From: Clavelina lepadiformis
Taxonomy: Eukaryota; Chordata; Ascidiacea; Aplousobranchia; Clavelinidae
NCBI RefSeq assembly: GCF_947623445.1
Contig: NC_135242.1
Coordinates: forward strand, 3,162,001-3,226,000
Direction: 5' to 3'
DNA: 64,000 nucleotides
Shown: piece after piece, positions 1-12,531 of the stretch
Numbering within the stretch: position 1 is the first letter of the stretch
How the letters are laid out: each line of letters opens with the position of its first letter
Translations under genes and position numbers: made by a program
The notes under the pieces: generated by a model
The model's input: only the letters and a program-made list of their open reading frames with translations
Told to the model about the DNA's origin: nothing
Database searches by the model: none

Positions 1-726
1 CACTTACTTTCCATCCATAAACATATCATAGTAGAAACCCTGTTCAATGGGTGGTCCGTAACACAAACAACCACCATACGTGCGCTCCATGGCTTCACCA
101 AGAACGTGGGCAGATGAGTGCCAGTAAACAGCCTTAAAGACATTATGATATCACGACTAATTAATTATATATCAATGATCGAGAGACATAACACACCTGC
201 GCTTCTTCATCGTCAAATTTCAGTAACTGCAGTTTGCTATCTTCTTCAAATGGTCTATCAAGATCCCACATTACGTGATTTACTTTGGCCACAATGCAAT
301 TATCAGCCAATCCTTCACTGTAGCAACAACATGTTATTATAAAGTAGGAATGGTGTTATGACATTACAAACAATGTTGCAATATTACACCAACTTCTGTT
401 TTTCCATCTCAGCATACCTGATTCCTTGTGCCACCTCATATGGAGTAGTGATCCATGATTTGCCATCTACAACTTTTCCATCCGGCAACGTGATCTTTAT
501 TGTAACTGACTGACTTTCTTTTCTTTCTGATATTTCAATGAATTGAGTCAAAAGTTAATCTGAAATAGATAATGTATTCACATTCACAGAGATCACAAAT
601 TACGTTGAGCTAAATTGTCAGATTCCAGTTTAAGTTGATCATAAAGTTCAATTCGATCTTGGATGTACGTTGGCCAGGGATTAAGCTCCTTTATTGCCGC
701 ATCCCCTGCCCCTGAACCCTTTTCCC
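1..726 (-). CDS. Second, partial copy of threonyl-tRNA synthetase (exons 2-5), runs off window
   Basis: Four exons match exons 5-2 of the complete threonyl-tRNA synthetase gene at 4440-9017: 8-132, 197-317, 418-526 and 604-726. Lengths (125, 121, 109, 123) are identical to those of the full gene, all splice sites are usable and no frame is broken. They code for the end of the N-terminal extension, the TGS domain and the start of the editing domain with its HxxxH motif. In exons 4 and 5 roughly ten codon differences are silent and five change a residue, mostly conservatively, which suggests selection on protein rather than decay. The region matching exon 1 (about 950-1070) has lost the ATG (TTG in its place), and the exon-1 donor and frame are not preserved. 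It is either a functional paralogue with a different 5' exon or a recent partial duplicate. The rest lies left of the window. Confidence 0.75.
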
Positions 727-949
727 CTGTAAAATAGATGACAAACGCAGATTTTGACCAAATGTGAAACCACATTACAAGCACACCAAACTTAATATAA
801 AACAAAAATTTAATTAAAGAAAGGTTTAACAAACTCAAGAAACACATTATATTTTTATCGCAAAAGTTAGCAATTCACAACTTAATTGCACAAATTGCTT
901 GTTTATTAGAAATAATAATTGATTTTTTAAGCTTTCACAACATAAACCA

Positions 950-1085
950 CACCAAATGCATAGCTTGAGTTCATTTTTTCTACTTGCTGAGGTCTGCTGA
1001 ACTTGGTTGTACAGGCATGGAGTTTTTATCTTGTTCAAACAAAGTTGCAGTGTGCTTACACACTTCACTGGTTAGCAGACGAAAT
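950..1085 (-). pseudogene. Decayed copy of threonyl-tRNA synthetase exon 1
   Basis: Read on the minus strand, this segment aligns with the 5' UTR and first coding exon of the complete gene (8945-9017), including the shared leader around CACACTGCAACT. The start ATG is replaced by TTG, several bases differ downstream, and the frame closes at a TAG soon after. A later ATG opens only a 12-codon frame. The loss concerns the start exon only, since the next four exons are intact. Confidence 0.6.
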
Positions 1086-4000
1086 GTAAACAAAGCAATA
1101 TAAATATAATCCTAAAATATACTTAGAGTACAAAAGACTGACAACTATTATTAATTAATCAAATGAAAAATTTGTGAGTTGTGATAAATAGAATACATTC
1201 AACATGATTAAATATCTTGAAAACGATGTAGTTTATATCCTTAACCACGTCTAGTTGTTTTTGATGATGCATTGAGCAGTTGAGTAAAGTTTTTGGTCAC
1301 AAAGTTAGAGCTGATGAGTCTCATATCATCTGCAGCCAGGGTTAATAATATTATTGCTTTCGCTTTTGACTCACCAACGTATATCCATATAAATCCTGAC
1401 ACTATTAACATCATAACTCTTTCCGATTCTAATAATAAGACTAGAATATATCATGAGGTAGAGGTTTGATTACCAAAATGTCCTATCCACTGAGTTATAC
1501 TGAAGGTAGTCTATGTTAGACTGATATATCAATAAAAGAAACCGCTTTAGTAGAATAAAGATATAGAATGGAAGAACAGACAAGCTGTTATGCCTAGGCT
1601 TACCATACGTTTCGTTTTAGCCGGGAAAGTCCCGCTTTGGTGTTTAGTCAGCCAGCATTGCTCGACACTACACGAATATTAGCAGGCTGTGATTGGTCTG
1701 TTTAGCCAACTTGCTGAAGAGCAATGCTCAATGCGTGTTAAATGTGAAAGTAATTGTTACGTCATTGTAGCGGGTAATTGGTCCAGTAATGAGTTGATTG
1801 TTAGCGCATTCGTTAGTTCAGTAATAGTTGGCTAGAAGGAGGAGGTGATCTTATGACAAAGAAATAATTCGCTTGTGCACTACTCGTGTGAGGTACTGTA
1901 TTACACAAGGAACTCATCTGTCATAAAGACCGCGTATGCTGGCGGTAATTGTTTGAATATGAGCGAGGACGATAGATGGTTGATAACTTGTTTTACTTCT
2001 GCTTCGATGGATGAGTTCTCATTTCTCAAATTTGCGTGACTACGCTGTTAGTTGCTTGATTCTGTCTATACAAATTACTAAATTATAAAGTTCCCATGTT
2101 TATTTATTATAACACAAAGGCTTTTGCCTTCGGGCAAAGCTTACTGAATGTTACATAGCGCTGTAGTAACCAGTGAAATCGATCACACGAAAAGGAAAGA
2201 TTGAAAACATTACATCAGTATTTATATGTGACACACCAGTTCAAGCGAGGAAATTAATTATCTGACGTCATTAAGGAAAACTCAAGTCTGGTAAACACTG
2301 AATTACAAGATCCCAAATTAAATTCCAAACATCTCAAAACAACTCGTGAGTCGTGACGTAATCGTCACAATCTTTTTGCAGTTAGGTTATTGAAAGAACT
2401 TATTTCGTACCGGTACTTGTTTGCATTTCCTTCTGCAAAAATCATTTGAGTGTGAAAGCCCTTGTCACCTGCAAAATTAACACGGACTTTTCCTGCTGCG
2501 ATTTTTATGAGAAAATAAAGTCGATTAAAGATTTCTTAAAGAAAGTATTGTCTTTAGAAAAGTATGATTGGACGATTATATGTAAGTTTACAAATGCTTG
2601 AACATTGTTTCGTTTCCTAGTAAAATGCATTATTTTAGTTTTTCTTGGTGTCTCGCTACTTTAAGTTGTCCCTGACGATAGAAATCCAAAATAGTTTCAT
2701 ACTCCTTGTAAAATATTAACCACATTTATCTGATAACTTATAAGGCTCGTTGTTCTGAAGCGTCCCGGTTCTCAATCACAAAAATATGGTATGCCTAGTT
2801 ATGTCGGATAGGAAATTGTCCAGTAAGATAGAAAAAGTGCCAACACAAAGGAAATAAGCATTTCCTCTCTTAGTGAACCATACGACTATAATGTAAACAA
2901 CAAAGAAATATTGATCACAATCAAACTGAACTTTTCGAAAATTAAAATTAGAAACATAGTAAAAACACAGACATTTGAAATGATCTAGATTCTAGAGTCT
3001 AGACCAGGGGTGGGCAAATTTGTTCAATGAAAGAGTCACTTGCGGAAAAATATAAACACCAGCGAGCCGCAAAATCAGTAATGATTGTCAATTTGGTTAT
3101 TATACTATTAGTAGTCATTTTGGGATATTACTTTTTAACTAAAAGACCCATAAAAACATGTTGGTGAGGTGCATTTTGACAACCTTTGCAATAGAGTATA
3201 GAATCTATACCTGAAAACAATGTCGGAATCGATGTCTAGTGTTACGTCATAAAGGAAATGCTGGCCTTAATAAAGAAAAACTACACAGAAACTTTCATAA
3301 ACGGTACTCTTGGTAGCCTTCACATTTTTTGGAATTTTACGATTCGACTAGAAGAGCCACAAAAAACATGCCGTAGAGCCGCAGTTTGCCCACGTCTGAT
3401 CTAGACTAATATGCTACTGTGTACATATTATCATTGAGGTTCTTTAAATTCTTTGGGCGAGGTCAAGCCAGCAAGCATGGGGCGCACTACAGAGAAGATT
3501 CCAGCGTGTATTTTTGGGCTTAAAGTGGAGGGTGTCAGGTATAGAATGAGAGTGTAAATTTTATGTCACATCACACTTTTTATTTATGAAATTATTACCA
3601 AGCGTAGAAAGCTTTATTTTTATAACCCTGATACTTGGGTTGAACTGCATTTTACATACCACTTATTGCAATGACCTTTAATTTTTGTGTGATTAATCAT
3701 AAGAAGACTTCTCCGTGCTTTTTGTTCTTTGAGAAGTTTAAAACATATGCAAACATTTTAAAATGGGGCAACTACATTTTGATTTCAAAACTTCCTGCTG
3801 CACCAAAAAGCAAATTAGTGATCCAGAAGGCTACTAAGCATTAAATAATTAAAGGCTTGTTAATTAAAATACCTTTATTGAATAGTACTGCATTAATTTT
3901 TTGCTGATAAAAAGCAAAACATATGGCCAGTGAGACCAATAGCTTTTTACATCAGTGCATAAATTACAAAGCACATCAAAACCAATGGAAGCTTAAGCTG

Positions 4001-4439
4001 TGACGACTAAATGTTACTCTCCTAGGCATAGGTATATTTTGGTAGGATTTTAATATACTAAAGACCCAAGTGGCAGTTAAAGGTTTAAAAACGCTTAAAT
4101 TGTTTTAAGTTAAATCTATTTTAAAAACAAATTCGAATCAATGATTAAGAAAACATTTTACCTAACATATTGACATCGCCTTATTTTGATGGTCCTATTT
4201 TCTGTTGTGTACGTGATCAAGAAGTGACACTAACAAAAGCTTTCTGGTGAAATTATGCATACTACAACAGATGGCATCTTATTTTGTTAAAGAATTGTTT
4301 TATTTGAACATACTGCAACAAATTTCTATAGTTATGTCACCATTACCCAAATGTTCAACGTTTAAAATTAGCTATTAGCCACACAAAGTGGGATACCAGA
4401 AAGAGACACTAGCAGCTTTTACATCTACAAACAATTTTA
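1086..4439. other. Intergenic region
   Basis: About 3.3 kb of AT-rich sequence between the partial and the complete threonyl-tRNA synthetase copies. No coding exon could be supported. It contains one short hAT-type element (3005-3398); otherwise nothing recognised. Confidence 0.6.
3005..3398. mobile_element. Short non-autonomous hAT-type element with 8-bp target duplication
   Basis: The element begins CAGGGGTGGGCAAA and ends TTTGCCCACGTCTG, imperfect inverted ends typical of hAT non-autonomous elements. It is flanked by gtctagac (2997-3004) and atctagac (3399-3406), an 8-bp target-site duplication with one mismatch, as hAT transposases make. There is no coding capacity over its 394 bp. Its right end is the reverse complement of the left end of the element at 29765-30086, so both belong to one family in opposite orientation. 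Confidence 0.75.
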
Positions 4440-7400
4440 CTATTCGGCTTGTTTTTGGTCACTAGCCGCACAATCCACGCTTTCACTGAAATTATCTTCT
4501 GCAGTTTTGTGTCTAGTTTCAACTAAATGTTTCAGACGTGTGATGACATCCTCAACTTTATGCTCTCCGTGAACCTGAAAACAACAACAATTATAATTAA
4601 TGACTTTCACTTAACTAACATCAGTGGTCCTGATGAACAATTCCAAATTCAAGCAATACAAGATAAAAAATGCGTGTCCATCAAAACCTACACAAACACC
4701 AGCTCAGTAATCGGGGCTCAAGCAATGAGGAATCATGGCCAAGTTTACACATACAAAGACTTTCTCAGTCCAAGGATAAAGATACCACTTCACAGTTATA
4801 AATTAAATTTCAAAAGTGTTTTTAGCTTTCTTGTTACCATAAACATATCAATAAATTACTTTGTTGTCCCTGGTGCGAATATTCACAGTTCCGTTGTTTT
4901 CTTCCCGCTCTCCGACCACCAAGATGAAGTTGTATTGTTCCAGCTGAGCATTTCGAATCTTCTTGTTCAGGGTAAGACCCGGGTCACGTTCCAGGTCAAC
5001 CTGCAGTCCGGCGTCATGCAGACGGGACCGCACCGATTCGGCATAATCGTCAAATTTGACTGATACAGCCAGAACCATGACCTATTTTCATCACATAATC
5101 GAAGAAGCACAATGGAGATAAGATTTGATAAATACCAGCCTATTTCAGTGTTAATAACGCTAAAAAAATTACCTGTCGTGGAGATAACCACAGCGGCCAT
5201 TTTCCCCCAAAGTTTTCAGTCAGGATTGCAATCATTCGCTCAACTGATCCCAAAATGGCGCGATGAATGATCACAGGCCTCTTCTTTTCATCACCTTCAC
5301 CACTGTCATGTAATGCTTATTGATATTCTGGTTACAGTTATTAGAATAAGTCTTTTGCTACTTACGTGACATAGCTTAAGTTGAATCGGATTGGAAGTTG
5401 GAAGTCAAGTTGGATGGTGGCACACTGGTGTGGACGGCGAAGAGCATCCATGATCTGAAGATAATGACGTAACAATTAGCTAGTCGGCATCATTTTAACA
5501 GCACATAAGATCCAACGTTATTTACCTGTATGTCAATCTTTGGGCCGTAAAATGCACCATCACCTGGATTCAACTTCCACGGATGATTGAACTCATTCAA
5601 GCATTCTTCCAGTTGCTATTGGCAAGACAGAGTGTTAGTCTCGTACCCCATAAAACACTTAATGACTTCAATGCAATGTTGAATTCTGTTTTTTGGACTT
5701 GCCTTTTCTGCACTATCCCATAACTCTGGTTCACCCAAAAACTTCTCTGGTCTGGTGGAGAGAAAGAGCTTGAAAGTGAAACCAAAAGTTTCATAAACTG
5801 ACTTGAGAAAAACCAGTGCAGCTCTCATTTCCTATTATACAAAACAAAGTTTCTTCAGACACAGAAAAAAGCATAAAAAAACATTTTTGTAATCAATTTT
5901 TCAAAAAACAGTACGTCTTTAATTTGTTCTGGCCTGGCAAAGATGTGTGCGTCATCTTGTTGAAATCTTCGCACCCTGGTTAAACCACTCAAGGCACCGG
6001 AAAGTTCGTTACGGTGCAAAACACCAAAGTCAGCGTAACGAAGCGGCAACTCACGCCATGATCGACTTCGATTCGAAAACATCAAGCTGAAAAATTTCAA
6101 TTGTCTTTATTCAATGTTAATCTACAACCTACGAAGACTACGTAAGAACTTTTACATAGGCCTGCAACATAAATGAACAAATTATTGTAGAATTTATGTG
6201 AAGGTAATACATTGCATACCAGTGGCCAGGACAATTCATTGGTTTCAGTGCAAAAGTTTCTTTTTCAACATCAAAGGAAAACATGTTTTCGGAGTAATGT
6301 TGCCAGTGTCCTGACGTCATCCATAACTTGGAATTATAAATGTTTGGGGAAATCACTTCTTGAAAACCACGCTTCCTGTATTCTTCCTAAAATAAATTTA
6401 ATACACTAAAGAAAACACCATTACCTGGATGGTTTGCTCAATGTATCTGACGAGAAAAACACAAACCTTAATGAAATTCATCAACGTGTTGTAAATGAAA
6501 GCTCCTTTTGGAAAGAAGAAACAGCTTCCAGGACTTAGTTCGTGGAAGAAAAAGAGTTCTTGCTCTCGTCCGATCTTCCGATGATCTCGCTGCTTTGCTT
6601 CTTCCTGGAGTTAAAAATTAAAAGGATAAAATTTTAGAGGATGAAGAGAGGATTGTAACGCTCCAGACTCTGGACAGATAACATTATTAGCTTTGGACCT
6701 GGAACTTTTGCCAATCTTTCATCTCCTTCTTATCAGGGAAGCTGATGCCGTAAATCCTCTGCAGACTCTCCATGTCAGCTTTGCCTTCCCAGTACGACGA
6801 TGAGTTCTTAAAACCATTTAATTATTCATGTAAGCACACTTTTCTATGTCAACATCAAGACCCAACAAATAATGTAATCTACTGCTGTAAGCAGGAGTTC
6901 AAAATTTACCTTATACAGCTGGAATGTCTTGATTTTACCAGTATGTCTCACATGCGGACCCCGACATAAATCAATTAGGGGTCCACATCTATACACAGTT
7001 GTAGTTGGGGTGGTCACCTTCTCATTCAAGAGTCGAACCTATAAATTTCAATGCGATACAATAAATTACTGAGTGCTACAATTTTTATACAAACGAATCT
7101 ATCTTTTCTATATGGCATATTGTGTTCTGAAAAGAATTTTTTATCACACAACTGTTTTTAAAATTTACTTTGAAAGGATTGTAAGCAAACATTTTCAGGA
7201 GGTTCTCTTTGCTGATTTCCAATCTTTCAAAGGGCTGCTTGTCTTTCAATATCGACTTCATCACTTGCTCAATCACTGGAAAGTCATTTTTGTCTGAAAC
7301 TTGCCTGGGTAAAAGGCAAGAGGTAAAAAGTCACTTCTTAAACTAAACACTACGTGCAAGCTGTCGTATTTTACTTAATATTTTCTACCATGACCACTTA

Positions 7401-9017
7401 CTTTCCATCCATAAACATATCATAGTAGAAACCCTGTTCAATGGGTGGTCCATAGCACAAACAACCACCATACGTGCGCTCCATGGCTTCACCAAGAATG
7501 TGAGCAGATGAGTGCCAGTACACAGCCTTCAAGACAAAATACCGACTATGGCATTTGTGGTACGTAAATTATGGTGTTACAATTAATTATAGTCAATGAT
7601 CGAGAAACATCACATACCTGCGCTTCTTCATCGTCAAATTTCAGTAACTGCAGTTTGCTGTCTTCTTCAAATGGTCGATCAAGATCCCAAACTATGTGAT
7701 TTACTTTGGCTACAATGGAATTATCGGCCAGACCTTGACTGTAAGTACAACGTTGTTTTTATTATAAAAAGTTAAAAGGCACTATAGTAACATACATTGC
7801 AGACAGTGTTGCAGTCAGAGTGTCAAGTCAAACCGTAATTGAACCCGAACACCGAATTAAGCAGTGTTATAAGGAACCCAATATATCAAAGTTTTCTGAA
7901 GCCAAACTGAATCTGAATCAATGCAAACAAAGATGTAAAAAGCCTGGACTGAAATTAAACCTTTCTCCAGTGTACCCACTTCACAAGTGCCCTAACTTTA
8001 TCGAAATGTGGATAAAAACGTGGTTTTGATTAATACTAAGCACACTTTTTTTAACAGGATAAGTCCTGAACTAAGAAATACCAACACCTGATAAAATTTC
8101 TTGAGCTTAAATTGCAGCTTGAGCAATACAGTTACAGAAATTAAATTTTCATAAAGTTTTCATTTGAGTTTGGAGCAAATCATTTATTAGCAAGTTCAGT
8201 AAACATGAACTCGATTGAATGAAATGAATGCTTTGAAATGCATGGTGCATCCAATGTTAACTCGAACCAGAGTAAAACCAGTCAAATGAAACTGTGTGAA
8301 AAATAAACTGAAGTTAAACCGTTTTCAACTGCGGTTTGACACCCTGGTTGAAATACTACACTGCTTCGTTTTTCCATCTCAGTATACCTGATTCCTTGTG
8401 CCACCTCATATGGAGTAGTGATCCATGATTTTCCATCTACAACTTTTCCATCCGGCAACGTGATCTTTATTGAAACTGACTGACTTTCTTTTCTTTCTGG
8501 TATTTAAATGAATTAGTCAAATATTAATTTAAAATTACAAAATCCAAGACAGAACAACATATTCATATTCACAGAGATTGCAAATTCATAACTTACGTTG
8601 AGCTAAATTGTCAGATTCCACTTTAAGTTGATTGTAAAGTTCAATTCGATCTTGGATGTACGTTGGCCAGGGATTAAGCTCCTTTATTGCCGCATCCCCT
8701 GCCCCTGAATTCTTCTTCCCTATGAAGTAGATGACAAATGCAGATTATGACCAAATGTGAGACAAACAAACCGAATAAAAATTAAAATAACATTTTATAT
8801 TTTATGAGTTAGAAAAACACAACTTGATTGTACAAATTGCTTGTTCAGTAAAATTGATTGTAAAAATGATTTTGTAAGCTAAGTTTTTACAGTATGAATG
8901 AAAATGTTTGTAGCTTCAGACTGTTTCAGTTTGCATTTATTCACCTTTCTGCTTGCCTTTCTTCTGCTGAGCTTTTGGTTGAGCAGCAATGGAGTTTTCT
9001 TTGTCTTGTTCAGGCAT
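4440..9017 (-). CDS. TARS1: Threonyl-tRNA synthetase, cytosolic (17 exons, 731 aa)
   Basis: Charges tRNA-Thr with threonine in the cytosol. Exons, 5' to 3': 9017-8945, 8719-8597, 8496-8388, 7738-7618, 7526-7402, 7304-7169, 7038-6910, 6806-6699, 6604-6467, 6386-6220, 6086-5915, 5831-5703, 5615-5526, 5454-5366, 5302-5173, 5081-4860, 4574-4440. They total 2196 nt, an uninterrupted 731-codon frame (human enzyme about 720 aa). Visible parts: lysine-rich N-terminus; TGS domain (about 66-140); editing domain with HxxxH at 147/151; catalytic core with MNCPGHC (about 404-410), motif 2 [11 protein letters not shown] (about 449-459) and motif 3 [11 protein letters not shown] (about 583-593). The zinc ligands C406, H457 and H583 are all present. 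The C-terminal anticodon-binding domain contains LNKKIRNAQ and [11 protein letters not shown]. Intron 12 has a GC donor. A splice-acceptor-like TTTTCCTAG lies 33 nt upstream of the ATG, suggesting a 5' UTR intron or trans-splicing. Confidence 0.97.
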
Positions 9018-11290
9018 AGTTGCAGTGTGCTTACTCACTACACTGGTTAACTAGGAAAATGTTGACAAAACAATGCCAATAAAAATCACAAAAAATGTTG
9101 AAAACCCAAAGCTTGACAAGACACAACGCCATAAGGTTCGTAATTTAAAATCAAGCTAAGCTGACTTTGCAAAACCCATTAAAAATGTATATACAAAGTG
9201 ATATGGGTTACCACCTACCGGTGATTGCATTTTGCTTTAAAAAACTTTATTGCATGCATTTTTTTAAAGTAACACAGCTACAAAATGCAAATTAAAAACT
9301 AACTTAACAAGTTGATTTTATGGTCGTGCTGTAAAGAAAAGAACATTAATCTGGAAATTATGTAAAAGCATCAAATCTTTTTGTTATTGTTATAAGCATA
9401 AGCACCTACTTCGGAGGTCGTGGCTCCCTCGCTACCCCTAGGAATTTGGCCAATAAATCTTTATGACCATTAACCATTTATTAGACTTAAAAAAAAACAA
9501 GAACAAGTTGGATCAAGATCAAGCCTAACTAAGGCACTAGCTTGAAAGAATTTCGCAGTTACGCATATGACGGTAATTCACCTTATGCGATACCAAAACT
9601 GAAAAAGTAAATGAAGGGATATTCGGTTAGACATGTCATTCTATGTGATATACACTGAAACATTTTTTAGTTTGGCTGGAGTATTGTTACAGAGGAATGC
9701 TCTATGTCAGTGGTTCTCAACCCCTGGGGGTCCGCGAAACGTTTTCAGGGGGTCCTTGAGAACTTCGAAATTTGCAACATAAAGTACGAGTTTTTAAAAA
9801 TTTTTTGCTGTTTATGATTGCTTTTTGAAATAGGCTTGAACATTTGCTTAATTGCCTATTGTGATGGGACAATACAAAAGCTTATTGAGATTTATCACCT
9901 GCAGGGAAGTCCTATTGTGATGCACTAGATTGCGGATTATACGAGAAGACAGCTGGATACAGTGATTTTAAGTTGCTGGAGATTGCACATAATCGCTTTC
10001 TCAGTTTTAGCTTGTAACTAGCAGCTTGTTGTTGTGCGCAACGTATAGATAACGCTTTGAAATAAATAAAAATATCCGCATAGTTTGATGTTATTTTGAA
10101 TGAATAGCGCAGTTGTGCACCAAGACTATTAAGTAAAACTAAGCAAAGAAACATTTAAATGCAGTCTCAGAACCCTTAGTTTGCTTAAACTTGAGGGGTC
10201 CACCACTACTTTGACAGACCAAAAAAGGGGTCCGCCAAGATCAGAAGGTTGAGAACCACTGCTCTAGGTTAAGAATTACATATAAATGTGATTTTAACGT
10301 ATTAAAAATGTTAAGGATGTGACTAACTGCAACAGGCCAAATATTTAATGGACAATTTCAAAACTTTGCACAGCAAACGAAAAAGCCCATTATGACATCA
10401 TAATTGATAGTTTGACAAACCATAAGATGTGCAATGCAAGCATGTTCCTGGCCTATACGACCAAATAGAAACAGTTTAGGCCTAAATCAACCTGTTGCAA
10501 TCCACTTATAACGAAGTTAATTTAAACCTAGTCACTAACTTGATATGATTAACGCTTTGCACCCCAAATATTTTCAGCCGTGGGCGCTTAATCGCTTATG
10601 GTCTTAAGTCTTCAATCTTGCAAATAGATTTACAATGAATCCTTTATTTTGTATGATACAACAGTAAAAAGCTTAATAGCAGAGCCATATTATTTATACA
10701 AAAGTTTTTACCTAGTCATCATATATCATATGATTGACTATCAACAACACTGGAATGATTTAAAGTGATTTTAACAATTTTCTTTAAGCAAAAACTAGAT
10801 AATTTTTATCATTTATTCACAAGATGAAAAGATTCTTATCAGATAATTTGACGTTTATGGCATTTTGACTACAATCATAGCAAGTTCAGATTTATATGAA
10901 TATATTTAAATCCTTTTCCAGGTGATTTCCAGTTGATTTAATCAAACATAAAATCAAAGCTAACATTAAAAAAATGCTTATATGCGTTCAAAATAGGTTG
11001 TGAAAGACACTTAACTACAGAAGGAAAACTAAACTGAATTTCCTGCACCAACTTTGCATAACAGGAAATTTTAATGCTTCATGCAATATGGTGTGGTACT
11101 CTACAACAACAACAAACCTAACAATAATCATGCAGAAAATGTTACAAAAACTGGCCATAAATAACTTTCAAAAAGCATAAATTAGTAAATTTCATTGCAG
11201 ACACACACACAGAAACTTCACAAATACTGTGCACAAGCTCCTCAACAGCAAGCAAAACGCATTTCGCAACTTACACATACCAAGACCTAC
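9018..11290. other. Intergenic region
   Basis: About 2.3 kb without a supportable exon. It contains the hAT-type element at 9708-10261. I searched the minus strand here for the rest of an EF1-beta-like gene (acidic linker, guanine-exchange domain) and saw none. Confidence 0.55.
9708..10261. mobile_element. Non-autonomous hAT-type element (554 bp)
   Basis: Ends are CAGTGGTTCTCAACC and GGTTGAGAACCACTG, a 15-bp perfect inverted repeat of the type seen in Charlie/MER5-like hAT elements. Flanks ctctatgt (9700-9707) and ctctaggt (10262-10269) form an 8-bp target duplication with one mismatch. Both subterminal regions are rich in GGGGTCC-type runs. An 80-codon open frame inside (9912-10154, minus) shows no transposase motif and is taken as chance. 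Confidence 0.85.
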
Positions 11291-11528
11291 CTTGGCAAAG
11301 TGTGGTAACTTATCTCGAGTCAAACTGACTATGTGTGCTTGCCAACGCCTCAGGTTTGGGTAAGAAATAAGAGGGACAGCAGATGATTGTAATTTGTTTA
11401 AGAGAGCCGTGTCTGCTTCAGATGGGGCAAACCCGATCAAATAACTATTTGACTGCAAATGGTTATCAAGCTGCTTTAATGCTTCAGTATTCACATTTAA
11501 ACCACTAATTGAGCCTATATCCATTACC
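11291..11528 (-). CDS. Orphan exon coding for an EF1-beta-type N-terminal (GST-C-like) domain
   Basis: One exon bounded by TTTTGCAG acceptor and AAG|GTAGGT donor. Its ATG (first base 11524) lies four bases inside the exon and opens 78 codons beginning MDIGS and ending LPHFAK. The pattern of a helix LKQLDNHLQSNSYLIGFAPSEAD followed by NLRRWQAHI matches the N-terminal helical domain of elongation factor 1-beta/delta, which is also fused to some aminoacyl-tRNA synthetases. No exon for an acidic linker or exchange domain was found in the 2.3 kb downstream. The exon at 15697-15830 ends in a phase that could splice in frame to this one, but HPS1 would then lie within the intron. It may be a partial gene, a relic, or part of a gene with exons I failed to see. 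Confidence 0.5.
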
Positions 11529-12531
11529 CTGCAAAATATAAATACATACTCCAATGCATTTATCTTTCAAATGAACGTTTTTGCATCAAACACAACATGT
11601 TTATATGAATGTCTGGTCTTAGTTGCATTCAGTAACAGCCTAATGAGATTTCTAGTAACAAAGCAAGTAAATGTAATGTAAGCCATTCAGGATTGCACAG
11701 ATGGAAACAAAAAACAAATAAAATATTATGCACCAAGCCGTCTGTAAAATGATAACTTGTTGCTGCGTTCAGCATCCACAACAAAATGTCATTAGTTTTT
11801 ATGAAAATAGCATTTCTCAGTAAGACATTTTCGTAAATTGTAAATACATTGCATACTCCTTATGTTTCATTTACTAACTAATAATTACAACCTCTTCTTG
11901 ATTGCAATCGACAATTAATTCAACAAACATGAATAGTATTAAATAATAAACTTAAAAAGGTTTCAATCGAAAGGAGGTATTTATACGAACTGCCAGTATG
12001 AATTAAAATAAACACAGTTGATTTCACAGCTAGGACAGGAATATGTATTTGCCAGAAAATGGTAAACAAAAATATATTATATATATATGTATACCTTTAA
12101 AAATATAAAGAAATTATGAGCACTATGCTTTGGTGTAACTGACATCAACCTAAATATTGCACAGTATTTAAAGAAACAAGTAGAAAATTGCACTTGGACA
12201 CCAGGCATACAGACAATGCATCATCATACCTGCACAGTGATTAATACATATGATACACCTCAGCGAGTCAATTAAAAACAGGTATATATACTAGTTCACA
12301 TCCTTCAACAGCAACAACATTCAAATCAAGCCAGTTATTATTTCACAGTCTAAATGCATCATAAAAATTTAGTCATATTTTTGTCATTTTTACACTTTTT
12401 AAAGCTAGTCATACTACTACATTCTAAACAACTGCAAGTGACAGAGTCTAATCTACTCGAAAGGAAACTGCTTTTGTTTGATAATGTTAACTAAACAGAA
12501 ACTAATTTGCAACATCAGATTAAATACAACA
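11529..12531. other. Intergenic region
   Basis: About 1 kb of AT-rich sequence with a short TA-rich run near 12070-12095. It holds the 3' flank of HPS1. No exon seen. Confidence 0.5.

Noticed and set aside
847..1068. 73-codon minus-strand frame as an alternative first exon for the second threonyl-tRNA synthetase copy
   Set aside because: It runs from the decayed exon-1 region into intron sequence, ends at a stop before exon 2 and has no donor in a suitable phase.
4527..5063. 178-codon plus-strand open frame
   Set aside because: It runs antisense across the last exons and intron of threonyl-tRNA synthetase; the minus-strand exons are fully supported by family similarity and splice phase.
9912..10154. 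80-codon frame inside the hAT-type element as a transposase fragment
   Set aside because: No hAT dimerisation or DDE motif could be recognised; the element is too short to be autonomous.
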